In this document: in pieces, positions 8,642-18,100 of the stretch
Layout of the letters: every line of letters starts with the position of its first letter
Numbering within the stretch: position 1 is the stretch's first letter
Origin: Variovorax boronicumulans
GTDB taxonomy: Bacteria > Pseudomonadota > Gammaproteobacteria > Burkholderiales > Burkholderiaceae_C
DNA: 64,000 bases
Assembly: GCF_030812215.1 (NCBI RefSeq)
Contig: NZ_JAUSSG010000010.1
Location: forward strand, 283,201 to 347,200
Direction of reading: 5' to 3'
Notes under the pieces: model-generated
Told to the model about the DNA's origin: nothing
The model's database searches: none
What the model saw: the letters and a program-made list of their open reading frames with translations, nothing else
Position numbers and translations under genes: made by a program

Positions 8642-9676
8642 TCAGGCTTTGAACCTGTCCTTCGCGCGCCTAGCAAAATCGTTGGTGTAGGTCTTGAGGA
8701 GATCGATCTTCTCGGCCTTCACCGCAGTGTCGAAGCTCGCGATGGCTGTGAGGGCCGTCTTCGGTCCGTCGGCCGGCACGAGGCCGTCGGTGGCGATCGA
8801 TTCGCGCACCTTGTCGAAAGACGCGAGGTACAACGCCCGGTCGCCGAGCAGATAGGTCTCCGGCACCGTCTTGATGATGTCGCCCGGCCCCGCCGTCTGC
8901 AGCCACTTCAGGCCGTGCACGATGGCATTGGCCAGCGCCTGGCAGGTGTTGGGATTCTTCTGGATGAAATCGATCGGCGCGTAGAGGCAGGCCGCGGGCA
9001 TCGGTCCGCCGAACACCTGCTGCGTGCCCTTGAGCGTGCGCGTGTCGCTGATGATCTTCACATCGCCCTTTTGCTCGAGCATCGTCATCACCGGATCGGT
9101 GTTGCTGATGGCGTCGATCTGGCCCGAGCGCAGCGCGGTGAGCGCGCCGGCCGCGACGCCCACGCCGATGTAGCTCACGTCGCTCGCCTTGAGCCCGCCG
9201 CGCGAGAGCACGAGGTTGGCCACCATGTTGGTCGACGAACCCGGAGCGGAAACGCCGATCTTCTTCCCCTTCAAGTCCTGGATGCCGGTATAGCCCGCCA
9301 TGTTCTTGGTCGACACGCCCACGGCGATCTGCGGTGCGCGGCCCTGCAGCACGAAGGCCTGGAAGAACTGGTTCTTGGCCTGCAGGTTGATGGTGTGTTC
9401 GTAGGCGCCCGAGCAGACATCGGCCGAGCCGCCCACCACCGCCTGCAGCGCACGCGCGCCACCGGCGAAATCGGAGATCTCCACCTCGAGCCCTTCGGCC
9501 TTGAAGTAGCCGAGCTGCTCGGAGATGGTCAGCGGCAGGTAGTAGAACGCGGCCTTGCCGCCGACCGCGATGGAGACCTTGGTCTTTTCCAGCTTGGCTT
9601 GCGCAAAAACCCGCGGCAGCGCAATCGCTGCGGCAGCGACTGCGGAGGCGGAAATAAGGGTTCTGCGATGAAGCAT
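8642..9676 (-). CDS. ABC transporter substrate-binding protein, NitT/TauT (SsuA/THI5-like)
   Basis: Predicted 344-residue periplasmic binding protein. It has a Tat-like or Sec signal (MLHRRTLISASAVAAAAIALP, cleavage after VFA). The mature part has the NMT1/THI5-like pattern of SsuA/TauA proteins: YYLPLTISEQLGYFKAEGLEV near the N terminus, GGARALQAVVGGSADVCSG, then GKKIGVSAPGSSTNM. It is the first gene of the importer operon and is followed by a terminator-like hairpin. The ligand is unknown; homologues serve nitrate, sulfonates, pyrimidine precursors or aromatic acids. Confidence 0.88.
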   Translation of the reverse strand: MLHRRTLISASAVAAAAIALPRVFAQAKLEKTKVSIAVGGKAAFYYLPLTISEQLGYFKAEGLEVEISDFAGGARALQAVVGGSADVCSGAYEHTINLQAKNQFFQAFVLQGRAPQIAVGVSTKNMAGYTGIQDLKGKKIGVSAPGSSTNMVANLVLSRGGLKASDVSYIGVGVAAGALTALRSGQIDAISNTDPVMTMLEQKGDVKIISDTRTLKGTQQVFGGPMPAACLYAPIDFIQKNPNTCQALANAIVHGLKWLQTAGPGDIIKTVPETYLLGDRALYLASFDKVRESIATDGLVPADGPKTALTAIASFDTAVKAEKIDLLKTYTNDFARRAKDRFKA

Positions 9677-9823
9677 GAAGCGGTCCTGCGGGCTCTTTGA
9701 TTCTTGTGAAGTGAATCGAGCTTAGGGGTGCGCGACCGTTGCCTGCATCGGGGTCATCCCGTGCGGGTTTCCACGTAAGCATGAAGGCCTCCACGGGCCC
9801 TCTGCCAGATGGCCTGCAGCGGC

Positions 9824-10216
9824 CTATTTCGCGAGGAAAAGAATCGCGATGTTGACGAGGAACGCGAGCGCCCAGACCGCACTGCGCACGCCGCCGAGAC
9901 CCTTGATGTAGATCGCAAGGTAGATCGCGCGCAGCACGACATAGGCCACCGCCAGCATGTCGAGCCGCGCCTGGTTGGCGCCCAGCTGGTGCGCGATGAT
10001 CACCGCGCCGATGAAGAACGGCAGCCCTTCGAAGGTGTTGGCCTGTGCGCTGTTGGCGCGTGCGCGCCAGCCGCTTTGCCTGGCGGCCCAGTCGCGCGGA
10101 TGCACGTTGTCGCGCGGGCCGAAGGCGCCGACCTTGGCGATCCATGCCGCGAGGTACGGCAGGCCGCAGGCGAAGAACACGCACCAGTAGGCGATGGTGA
10201 GCAGGGAAAGGGTCAT
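9824..10216 (-). CDS. MAPEG-family membrane protein
   Basis: Predicted 130-residue membrane protein with four hydrophobic segments. The pattern (ARANSAQANTFEGLPFFIGAVIIAHQLGA, then LDMLAVAYVVLRAIYLAIYI) is that of bacterial MAPEG proteins, relatives of microsomal glutathione transferases. ATG 10216 is chosen because the protein then starts directly with the first membrane segment (MTLSLLTIAYWCVFF) and is preceded by an A/G-rich stretch. The role in bacteria is not established. It lies upstream of the ABC importer on the same strand but 147 bases away, so it is probably separate. Confidence 0.85.
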   Translation of the reverse strand: MTLSLLTIAYWCVFFACGLPYLAAWIAKVGAFGPRDNVHPRDWAARQSGWRARANSAQANTFEGLPFFIGAVIIAHQLGANQARLDMLAVAYVVLRAIYLAIYIKGLGGVRSAVWALAFLVNIAILFLAK

Positions 10217-10273
10217 GTCGGGTTGTCTCCGTTCGGCAGCGCACGCGGCAACCGCCATGGCCGCTGCACCACG

Positions 10274-10864
10274 CTAGCGGCGGTCGACCAGTGCGTGCGC
10301 GATGGTGCCCAGGTCCACGTATTCGAGTTCACTGCCGGCCGGAACGCCGCGCGCGAGGCGCGTCACGGTGAGGCCGCGCTGCTTGAGCGCTTCGCCGATC
10401 ACATGCGCGGTGGCCTCGCCTTCGGCGGTGAAGTTGGTGGCGAGGATGACTTCGCTCACCGTGCCATCGAGCGCGCGGTCGAACAGCTTCTGCAGGCCGA
10501 TGTCCTTCGGCCCGATGCCGTCGAGCGGACTGAGTTTTCCCATCAGCACGAAGTAATAGCCCCGGAAGGCGCCGGTGCGCTCCAGCGCGGCCTGGTCGGC
10601 GGGCGTCTCGACCACGCAGAGCTTGGTCCCATCGCGGCGCGAGTCCATGCACACGCTGCAGATCGGTGCTTCCGTGAAGGTGTTGCAGAGTTCGCAGTGC
10701 CGCACATTGCCCGCTGCCTGCTGCAGTGCGCGCGACAGCAGTTGGGCACCGTCGCGGTCGTGCTGCAGCAAGTGAAACGCCATGCGCGAAGCCGACTTCA
10801 CGCCGACGCCGGGCAGGCGGCGCAGCGCATCGACCAATGCGTCGAGCGAACTGGCGTCGGCCAT
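10274..10864 (-). CDS. recR: Recombination mediator protein RecR
   Basis: Predicted 196-residue RecR, which with RecO (and RecF) loads RecA on single-stranded DNA at gaps. A helix-hairpin-helix is near LRRLPGVGVKSASRMAFHLL; the zinc finger is Cys57/Cys60/Cys69/Cys72 (CELC...CSVC); the Toprim domain contains CVVETPADQAALERTG and the Walker B-like VPAGSELEYVDLGT end. The start is the ATG at 10864. It sits at the end of the usual dnaX-ybaB-recR operon, a few bases after ybaB. Confidence 0.96.
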   Translation of the reverse strand: MADASSLDALVDALRRLPGVGVKSASRMAFHLLQHDRDGAQLLSRALQQAAGNVRHCELCNTFTEAPICSVCMDSRRDGTKLCVVETPADQAALERTGAFRGYYFVLMGKLSPLDGIGPKDIGLQKLFDRALDGTVSEVILATNFTAEGEATAHVIGEALKQRGLTVTRLARGVPAGSELEYVDLGTIAHALVDRR

Positions 10865-10871
10865 CAATCGC

Positions 10872-11204
10872 TCAGAACGGCAGCTTCATGCCGGGCGGGA
10901 GGCCCGGCATGCCGGCCGTGAGCTTGCCCATCTTCTGCTCGCTGGTTTCCTCGGCCTTGCGCACCGCTGCGTTGAAGGCGGCGGCCACCAGGTCTTCGAG
11001 CATGTCCTTGTCGTCGGCCAGGAGGCTCGGGTCGATCGTGATGCGCTTGACGTCGTGCTTGCAGGTCATGACGACCTTCACGAGACCGGCGCCCGATTCG
11101 CCTTCGACCTCGATATGGGCCAGTTCTTCCTGGGCCTTCTTGAGGTTGTCCTGCATTGCCTGCGCCTGCTTCATGAGGCCGGCCAGTTGTCCTTTGTTGA
11201 ACAT
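10872..11204 (-). CDS. ybaB: YbaB/EbfC family nucleoid-associated protein
   Basis: Predicted 110-residue DNA-binding protein of the YbaB/EbfC family, a dimeric tweezer-like nucleoid protein. It starts MFNKGQLAGLMKQAQAMQ, followed by a coiled helix and a strand with EVEGESGAGLVKVVMTC, and ends in the Met/Pro/Gly-rich tail typical of the family. The start at 11204 is the family start; a longer open frame exists but is not needed. It lies 65 bases after dnaX and seven bases before recR on the same strand. Confidence 0.95.
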   Translation of the reverse strand: MFNKGQLAGLMKQAQAMQDNLKKAQEELAHIEVEGESGAGLVKVVMTCKHDVKRITIDPSLLADDKDMLEDLVAAAFNAAVRKAEETSEQKMGKLTAGMPGLPPGMKLPF

Positions 11205-11269
11205 CGTTGGTCCTGTATGTGTGGTGAAGAAAAGGGGTGAAGGATAAGAGACGCGGCTGCGGTGCCGGC

Positions 11270-13159
11270 TCAGGCGGGCCGCAGCGTTCCGGGGACGATC
11301 TTCGCATCGAAGTCGCGCATCAGCATCTGCACCTCGGGGTCGCTGTGGATGGCCTCCTCGGCCACGCGCTGGCGCTCCTCGGCCGCATGCCGGTTGCGGC
11401 GCGCGGGGCTGTCGACCACGCCGCCGATCTCGATGGCGAGCTTGATGTCGTGGCCGAGCGCGTTGAGCGCCGCGGTCAGCTTCTCGCGGCTGGATGGCTG
11501 ATTGAGCGTTTCGCGCTCGATGCGCAGGATCCACTGGTCGGTGTCGCGCCCCACGAGCTGCGATTGCAGCGCGAGTTCGCGCGCGAGGGCCGTGATGCTT
11601 TCGGCCGCGACCAGTTGGGTGACCGTGGCGTACCAGAAGTCGCCGTCCTCGCTGGGCGGAATCGGTGCGGCCGGGCCGCGTTGCTCGTCGGTGCGCGGCG
11701 CATCGCGCTGGCCAGGAGGCGGCTGCACGCGGATCGGCATGCCGACGACCTTGGCGGGGGTATCTGCGGGAGAAGGCCTGGGGTCCGACTGTCGCAGGGG
11801 TTCGTCGACGACGGCCAGGCGGTGTCCCGCGGGAACCGACGCCGAGACGTTCGATGCTGCGGCGGGTGCCGGAACAGGCGGCATGGGCGCAGCCGGAGGC
11901 GGAGATTCGGCCAGGGGCCTGACCACGGGCGCCGGCGCCGGAGTCGGGGCCGGCACAGGGGGAGCGACGGGAGTCGGCACCCTTGGCGCCGCACCCTGCG
12001 CTTCATTCAGAGTTTTTTTTTCCGGGGAAGCCGTCGAAGCAGCCGCGTTGGAAGGTTTGAAGGCCAGCAGCCGCAGCAACACCATCGTCAGCGCGGCATA
12101 TTCGTCGGGCGCCAGGCCCAGCTCGCCACGGCCGTGCAGGCAGAGGCTGTAGAGGAGCTGCGTTTCGTCGGCCGGCATCAGCGATGCAAGGCGCGCGGTA
12201 TCGGCGGCGTCGGGGTCGGTGGCTGAATCGGCCGACTCCGCACGTGAAGGCACCGCCTGCAACACGGCCATGGCCTGCAGCACCGCGGTCATTTCCTCGA
12301 GCGTGGAAGCGGCGGACATGCCATCGCGGCGCAGCGCCTCGGAGGTGTCGACCACCGTCTTGCCATCGCCCTGTGCGAGCGCCTCGATCAGGCGGAACAC
12401 GTGGCCGCGATCCACGCTGCCGAGCATCTGGCGCACGCCGGTCTCCAGCAGTTCGCCGTTGCCGAATGCGATGGCCTGGTCGGTGAGCGAGAGCGCATCG
12501 CGCATCGAACCGCGCGCCGCGCGCGCCAGGAGGCGCAGCGCCTGCGGCTCGGCCGGCACCTGCTCGGTCTGCAGCACGCTCGTGAGGTGTTCGAGCACCG
12601 TCTCGGGCGCCATGGGCCGCAGGTTGAACTGCAGGCAGCGCGACAGCACCGTGACCGGCACCTTCTGCGGATCGGTGGTCGCAAGCACGAACTTGAGGTA
12701 TTCGGGCGGCTCCTCCAGCGTCTTCAACATCGCGTTGAACGCGGTGTTGGTGAGCATGTGCACTTCGTCGATCATGAAGACCTTGAAGCGCCCCTGCACC
12801 GGCTTGTAGACGGCTTGCTCGAGCAGCGACTGCACTTCGTCCACACCGCGGTTGGAGGCCGCGTCGAGCTCGGTGTAGTCGACGAAGCGGCCCGAATCGA
12901 TGTCGCGGCAGGCCTGGCAGACGCCGCACGGCGTGGCGGTGATGCCGCCCTGCCCGTCCGGCCCCTGGCAGTTGAGCGACTTGGCCAGGATGCGCGAGAC
13001 CGTGGTCTTGCCCACGCCCCGCGTGCCGGTGAAAAGATAGGCGTGATGCAGGCGCTGCGTGGTCAGTGCGTTCTCGAGCGCCTGCACCACATGCCCCTGG
13101 CCGACCATCTCACCGAAGGTTTTCGGACGGAACTTGCGAGCGAGCACGAGATAAGACAT
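11270..13159 (-). CDS. dnaX: DNA polymerase III subunits tau (and gamma by frameshift)
   Basis: Clamp-loader ATPase of the replisome. Full-length tau has 629 residues. Walker A is GTRGVGKTT (from residue 45), zinc-binding cysteines are Cys64, Cys78, Cys81 and Cys84, and the DEAD-like box is DEVHML. The first about 370 residues are the AAA+ and lid domains; then follows a long Pro/Ala-rich linker and a C-terminal domain that in tau contacts the polymerase. ATG 13159 (MSYLVLARKFRPKTF) is the family start. An A9 run at codons 380-382 should give a second, shorter product (see separate entry). First gene of dnaX-ybaB-recR. Confidence 0.96.
   Translation of the reverse strand: MSYLVLARKFRPKTFGEMVGQGHVVQALENALTTQRLHHAYLFTGTRGVGKTTVSRILAKSLNCQGPDGQGGITATPCGVCQACRDIDSGRFVDYTELDAASNRGVDEVQSLLEQAVYKPVQGRFKVFMIDEVHMLTNTAFNAMLKTLEEPPEYLKFVLATTDPQKVPVTVLSRCLQFNLRPMAPETVLEHLTSVLQTEQVPAEPQALRLLARAARGSMRDALSLTDQAIAFGNGELLETGVRQMLGSVDRGHVFRLIEALAQGDGKTVVDTSEALRRDGMSAASTLEEMTAVLQAMAVLQAVPSRAESADSATDPDAADTARLASLMPADETQLLYSLCLHGRGELGLAPDEYAALTMVLLRLLAFKPSNAAASTASPEKKTLNEAQGAAPRVPTPVAPPVPAPTPAPAPVVRPLAESPPPAAPMPPVPAPAAASNVSASVPAGHRLAVVDEPLRQSDPRPSPADTPAKVVGMPIRVQPPPGQRDAPRTDEQRGPAAPIPPSEDGDFWYATVTQLVAAESITALARELALQSQLVGRDTDQWILRIERETLNQPSSREKLTAALNALGHDIKLAIEIGGVVDSPARRNRHAAEERQRVAEEAIHSDPEVQMLMRDFDAKIVPGTLRPA
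12003..12023 (-). other. dnaX: dnaX programmed frameshift / transcriptional slippage site
   Basis: On the coding strand the zero frame reads GAA AAA AAA ACT at codons 380-383, giving nine A residues in a row (12013-12021). A -1 shift on this run leads to AAC TCT GAA TGA, so the product would end after Asn-Ser-Glu at about 385 residues. This is the size of a gamma-type clamp loader that lacks the linker and tau domains. E. coli makes gamma by -1 frameshifting on A AAA AAG and Thermus by slippage on A9. Here the A9 run allows both routes. No clear upstream Shine-Dalgarno stimulator is seen; a weak six-pair stem lies about 20 bases downstream. Confidence 0.7.
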
Positions 13160-13258
13160 TGCGGGCATTCTAAAAGGCGCGGAGAGGCCACTTCACGCTT
13201 GTTTCCCCGCCGCGCCGAAATCATTCACGCTCCCGCGAAGGGGGCAAATTCACCCGGT

Positions 13259-13264
13259 TAGAAT
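13259..13264 (+). promoter_or_regulatory. Putative -10 box for the SRP RNA gene
   Basis: TAGAAT lies eight bases before the predicted 5' end of the RNA, a correct -10 distance. I see no good -35 box. It lies in the divergent gap between dnaX and the RNA gene. Confidence 0.45.
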
Positions 13265-13271
13265 GCACGCT

Positions 13272-13365
13272 GACGGGCCTCCCTGCATGGTGAAGTGGCC
13301 AACCGGGTCAGGTGGGGAACCAAGCAGCCCTAACTGCGTAGTCAGTGCCAGGGGTAAGGCTCGTC
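13272..13365 (+). ncRNA. ffs: Signal recognition particle RNA (4.5S, small bacterial type)
   Basis: About 94 nt. The universal SRP core is clear: GTCAGGT, a purine-rich GGGGAA tetraloop region, and AAGCAGCC in the order expected for the Ffh-binding hairpin (helix 8). The 5' end GACGGGCC pairs over eight bases with the 3' end GGCTCGTC, closing the long rod. The RNA acts with Ffh in co-translational targeting of membrane proteins. It lies between divergent dnaX and the acetyltransferase gene. The ends are inferred from pairing and are good to within a few bases. Confidence 0.9.
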
Positions 13366-13383
13366 AACCTAACATTTAGAAGC

Positions 13384-13406
13384 CGTGAGCTCCCGGAGAG
13401 CTCACG
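13384..13406 (+). terminator. Hairpin downstream of ffs
   Basis: A perfect nine-pair stem CGTGAGCTC / GAGCTCACG with a five-base loop lies 19 bases after the SRP RNA. It has no T run, so termination is uncertain; it could also serve as a 3' processing stop. Confidence 0.45.
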
Positions 13407-13471
13407 CGCTGTGTCCAAGAGTTGCCGCCCCCCCGGACACCTCAACCTCCCAGAACTTCGCGCTGCCATCC

Positions 13472-13900
13472 ATGAACTTGGACATCCGGCCCGCCGACAT
13501 CAGCGATCTCGAATTACTGGTGCGTCTCGACACCGTGGCCGCGCACGACTCGCGCCGCGCCGCGCAGATCCAACGGTGGATCAAGGACCGCTTCTGCCAC
13601 GTGATCGAGGTCGATGGCGACATCGCCGCCTACGGCGTCCTGCACCACCACTTCTTCGACTGCGGCTTCATCGAGATGCTGATGGTCGACGAGAAGTTTC
13701 GCCGCAGGCGACTCGGCCTGAGGCTCGTCGATCACTTCCAGTCGACCTGCGAACGCCCAAAGCTTTTCACCTCCACGAACCGCTCCAACGGGGCGATGCA
13801 ATCGCTGCTGAAAGAAGCCGGCTTCAGGGAGAGCGGCCACATCGACAACCTCGATGCGGCCGACCCCGAGCAGGTGTTCTTCTGGCCGTGCGAGCGCTGA
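13472..13900 (+). CDS. GNAT-family N-acetyltransferase
   Basis: Predicted 142-residue acetyltransferase. The GNAT fold is shown by an N-terminal MNLDIRPADISDLELLV, a central beta4 strand IEMLMVDEKFRRRRLGLRLV (the acetyl-CoA binding loop, here RRRRLG in place of the usual Q/RxxGxG/A) and a C-terminal KEAGFRESG. The ATG at 13472 is chosen because it starts the family domain; upstream open sequence belongs to the region after the SRP RNA. The substrate is unknown. It converges with the flavoprotein gene, with 12 bases between the stops. Confidence 0.82.
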   Translation: MNLDIRPADISDLELLVRLDTVAAHDSRRAAQIQRWIKDRFCHVIEVDGDIAAYGVLHHHFFDCGFIEMLMVDEKFRRRRLGLRLVDHFQSTCERPKLFTSTNRSNGAMQSLLKEAGFRESGHIDNLDAADPEQVFFWPCER

Positions 13901-13912
13901 GCGGGCCTGCTG

Positions 13913-15151
13913 CTACAGGCCCAACCGCCGGATCGCGCCGCGCGCCGCAGCCGCCCCGCTGGCCATCGACGCCGTGAGCAGATAGCCACCGGTCGGCGCT
14001 TCCCAATCGAGCATTTCTCCTGCCGCGAACACGCCGGGCAGCGCCGTCGCCATCAGCGCCGGGTCGAGCGCGTCGAAGCGCACGCCACCGGCGGTACTGA
14101 TCGCCTCGTCGAGTGGCCGCGTCGCGACCAGCTTCAGCGGCACCGCCTTGATGGTGGCAGCGAGTTGCACCGGGTCCTGCATCGCCTCCTTGCTCAGCGC
14201 TTCATGCAGCACGCCCGCCTTGATGCCTTCGATGCCGAGCCGGCTCTTGAGGTGACTGCTCAACGAGCGCGCGCCGCGTGGGTGCTTCACCGCGGCCAAC
14301 ACCTGTTCCGCACTGCGATCAGGCAACAGGTCCAGCAACAGCGTGGCACTGCCCTGCGAAGCGATCTCGTCGCGCAGCAAGGCCGACGCTGCATAGATCA
14401 GGCTGCCTTCGATGCCCGTGGCCGTCGCAACGAACTCACCTTTGCGCGCGAAGCTGCGCCCCTGGCTGTCGGTAAACGAAATCGCCACCGACTTGAACGG
14501 CTGCCCCGCAAAGCGGCTGGAAAAATGCGCGCTCCACCCTGCCCCGTCGAAACCGCAGTTGGCAGGCAGCAGCGGTGCGACATCGATGCCGCGCCCTTGC
14601 AGCCACGGCGCCCACGCACCATCGGACCCCAGCCGCGCCCAGCTCGCACCGCCGAGCGCCAGCACCACCGCATCCGCCTTCACCGAGGTCTCACCCGTCG
14701 GCGTGGCGAACCGCAGCGCGGCCGAATCGAGCGACGCATCGCCCAGCCAGCGATGGCGCATATGAAACTGCACACCCGCCGAACGCAGCCGATGCAGCCA
14801 CGCGCGCAGCAGCGGCGCAGCCTTCATGTCCGTCGGGAACACGCGCCCTGACGTGCCGACGAAAGTCTCGATGCCGAGACCGGTCGCCCATTCGCGCACT
14901 TGCTGCGGGCCGAACTTCGCGAGCATCGGCTCGAGTTGTGCACGGCGTTCGCCGAACCGGCTCATGAACACGTCGAAAGGTTCCGAATGCGTGAGGTTCA
15001 GCCCGCCGCGGCCGGCCAGCAGGAACTTGCGGCCCACCGAGGGCATGGCGTCGTAGACGTGCACTTGCGCGCCGGACGCGCCGAGGACTTCGGCCGCCAT
15101 CAGGCCGGCAGGTCCGCCGCCGATCACGGCGACGGTTGGGGAAAGGGTCAT
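13913..15151 (-). CDS. HI0933-like (YhiN/BaiN-type) flavoprotein oxidoreductase
   Basis: Predicted 412-residue FAD-binding protein of the HI0933-like family, whose members are often annotated as NAD(P)/FAD-dependent oxidoreductases; the natural reaction is uncertain. The dinucleotide fold opens the protein (AVIGGGPAGLMAAEVL), then GRKFLLAGRGGLNLTHSE, typical of the family, and the C-terminal FAD motif GVFAAGEMLDWEAPTGGYLL. The start at 15151 overlaps the stop of the helicase-nuclease gene (ATGA), so it is the last gene of a three-gene operon with the AddAB-like pair, an odd functional match. Confidence 0.88.
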   Translation of the reverse strand: MTLSPTVAVIGGGPAGLMAAEVLGASGAQVHVYDAMPSVGRKFLLAGRGGLNLTHSEPFDVFMSRFGERRAQLEPMLAKFGPQQVREWATGLGIETFVGTSGRVFPTDMKAAPLLRAWLHRLRSAGVQFHMRHRWLGDASLDSAALRFATPTGETSVKADAVVLALGGASWARLGSDGAWAPWLQGRGIDVAPLLPANCGFDGAGWSAHFSSRFAGQPFKSVAISFTDSQGRSFARKGEFVATATGIEGSLIYAASALLRDEIASQGSATLLLDLLPDRSAEQVLAAVKHPRGARSLSSHLKSRLGIEGIKAGVLHEALSKEAMQDPVQLAATIKAVPLKLVATRPLDEAISTAGGVRFDALDPALMATALPGVFAAGEMLDWEAPTGGYLLTASMASGAAAARGAIRRLGL

Positions 15152-18100
15152 TCGAGGTTTACCAGTTCGCCCTGCCCGGTGAGGAACGCGACGCGTACCG
15201 TGGCACCGGGGTAGGCATGTTGCACGGCCGCGCGGTAGCGCTGCATCTGTGCGATCAACGTCGCGTCCCGCTCGGGACGCGCTGCGGATTTGTAGTCGAG
15301 GATCCACCAGGCACCGGTCTCGCGCTCGCGCACCAGCCGGTCGATGCGCAATGTCTCGCCTTCATGGACCAGCGTGACTTCGTTGCCATGCCAATCGACC
15401 CTGCGATCGTCCCACACCCAGGCTCCCGCGCCCGCGCGGATGCGTTCGGCCAGCGTCGCGGCGCCGCGTGCCTGTTGCGGATCGAGCATGAATTCGCGGG
15501 CCGCCGCGCGCACGTGGGCCGAGGGCAGCGTCTCGCCTGGCACCGCCCATTCGAGCAGCCGGTGCATGGCCTCGCCGAAGGCGGCGGCGCGGGCGTCAAC
15601 GGTGGCATCGGCCGCCTTCCTGGCGGAAGGCTGATCGCCGGCGGCAGTCACGGAAGGCATCTGCTTCATCGAGAAACTGGCTACGCCGGTCTCGGTGGGC
15701 AATGCAACCAGCGGCTCGTCGGCCTCGGTTGGCTCGCAGGCCGATTCCAGCCGGGCCCACCAGCTGCCGTCGTTGGCGCGCGCCGGCCGCACCGACGACA
15801 GCACCAGTCGCTCGCGCGCTCGCGTGGTCGCGACGTAGAGGCCGTTGAGTTCCTCCCGGTGGCGTGCACGCTGCTCTTCTTCGAGCAGCGAAGCGGCGCA
15901 GGCCGGCGGCGTCTTCTCGCTCGCGAGGAACACGAAGCGGGTCGGCGCGCTGTCGCTGCCTTTCCACTCGACCAGCACGCCCATGGTTTGCGCGCGCGGC
16001 GGCGCGGCATCGCAATCGAGCATGAGCACCGTGTCGGCTTCCAGGCCCTTGGCGCCGTGCACGGTCAGCAATTGCACGGCATCGGGCGCGGCCACCGACG
16101 GCGCGCGCACGCCGCCGGCGCGCAGCGCGCGAACCAGTGCATAGGGCGTGGCGAAGCGCGCGCCTTCGATTTCGAGCGATGCGGACATGAGTCCGCGCAG
16201 GTTGGCGAGCGCGCTCTGGCGCATCGCGGCGGGCACAGCGGCGCCGAATTTCGCAAGCACATCGCCATCGTGAAAAATCGCGTCGATGGCGTCGTGCGGC
16301 GGCAGAGTCACGAGCCAGCGCTGCCACTTCTTCAGGCTGGCACCCGCCTCGGCCAACACCGGCGGGAGGCCCTCGCCCTTCTGTATCAACGCGAACCAGC
16401 TCGACGATGGCTGCTCGCGCTGCCGGAGCGCCAGCTGCACCAGCGCCTCGTCGTCGATGCTGAAAAGCGGCGACTTCAGCGCGCGTGCCAGCGAGAGATC
16501 GTGCGCGGGCGACACCAGCGCATCGATCAGCGCGACCATGTCTTGCACCTCGGGCGCATCGTGCAGCTCGTTCTTCTCGGGCTGCTGCACGGGGATGTGG
16601 CGCTGGCGCAGCGCGTCCTGCATCGCGGACAAGCGATTGCGCCGGCGCGCCAGCACCATGATCTGCCGCGGCGGTATGCCGTCGGCAATACGCTGTGCCA
16701 CCCAGCGCGCGGCCTGCTCGCATTCCTTCTGCAGCAGTTGTTCTTCGGGCAGCACGCGCGGCGTGACAAGGCTGTCGCGCCAGTGCAGCATGCCGTCGTC
16801 GGCCGGCACTGCCTCGGCCGCGTCGCCGAGCGCATCGCGGTCGATGGCCGGCAGCTTGAGCAGTTCGCCTTCGTCGCCGCGCTCGGTGGTGTGGGCGCGG
16901 TAGCCGTCGAACTCACCCGCGTCCTGCGCGGCCAGCATCGCCTGGTTGACCAGCCCGACCACCGCACGCGCGTTGCGGTGCGTGTGGTCGCAATTGAGCA
17001 GTTCGCCGTCGAGCCCTTCGCGCACGAACTTCTTGGCGGCAATGAACACCTGCGGCTCGGCGCGGCGGAAGCGGTAGATGCTCTGCTTCGGGTCGCCCAC
17101 GATGAACACGCGCGGCGCGCTTCCGCCCGCGCCGGTGTAGGCGCTGAGCCAGCCGTAGAGCGCCTGCCACTGCAGCGGGTTGGTGTCCTGGAACTCGTCG
17201 ATCAGAAGGTGCGCGATGCGGGCATCGAGCCGCTCCTGCACCCAGCCCGACAACGCCGACTGGCCAAGCAGCAGCTGCGCGGCCTGCTCGACGTCGTTCA
17301 TGTCGACCCAACCGTGCGCGCGCTTGACGTCCGCAAATGCGGCGATCAGCAGGCGCGTGAGCCGCGTCATGCGCTGCTGGTAGAGCCACGCCGCATGCTG
17401 GGCCTGCGCGGCGCACAGCACCTGGAGCTCGGCTTCGGCCTCCTGCGCGGCGGGGAATTTCTGCAGGTTCTTGGTGAGACGGTCTTCGCTCGCGACGAAG
17501 AAATTCTTTCTCAGGTGCGCGAGCGCCGCGGCGAGCGATTCGGCCGGCGGCTCGCCGACGCCGAAGACATCGATGATGGCCTCGGCGGCTTTCTGCGGCG
17601 TCTTGTTGCTCTCCTTGCCGAGTGCGGCAGCGCGGTCGAGCCAGCGGCGGCGGACCGGCTCGCCGCGCAGGGCATCGGTCGGTTCGTCCAGTCCATCGAG
17701 AGTCGGGTGGAGGGCACTGAAATGCTGGACGGCGTTTTCGGCATCGGCCAGCGAGAACTCGACGCGTTTGGTCAGCGCTTCGCCCAGCGCCTTGGCCGTC
17801 TGCGAGCGGCCATGCGTGGCGACGACGGCGTAGTAGTCGGCCAGCGCATGCTTGTCGGCCGTGACCGCCTCGAAGAAAGGCCGCCAGGTGTGGCCGCGGG
17901 CCTCGGCATCGTCTTCGAGCAGTTCGTAGTTGGACGGCAGGCCCAGCTCGCGCAGCACGGCGAGCGGCGCATTGCGCAGCAGGCCTGCGAACCAGGCGTG
18001 GAAAGTGCGGAACTGCACCGGGCGGCCGCCTTCGAGCAGGCGCCTGTAGAGGCCCTTCAGTCGCGGCACGGCGGCGAGCGCGGCAGCAGGCTCGACGCCG

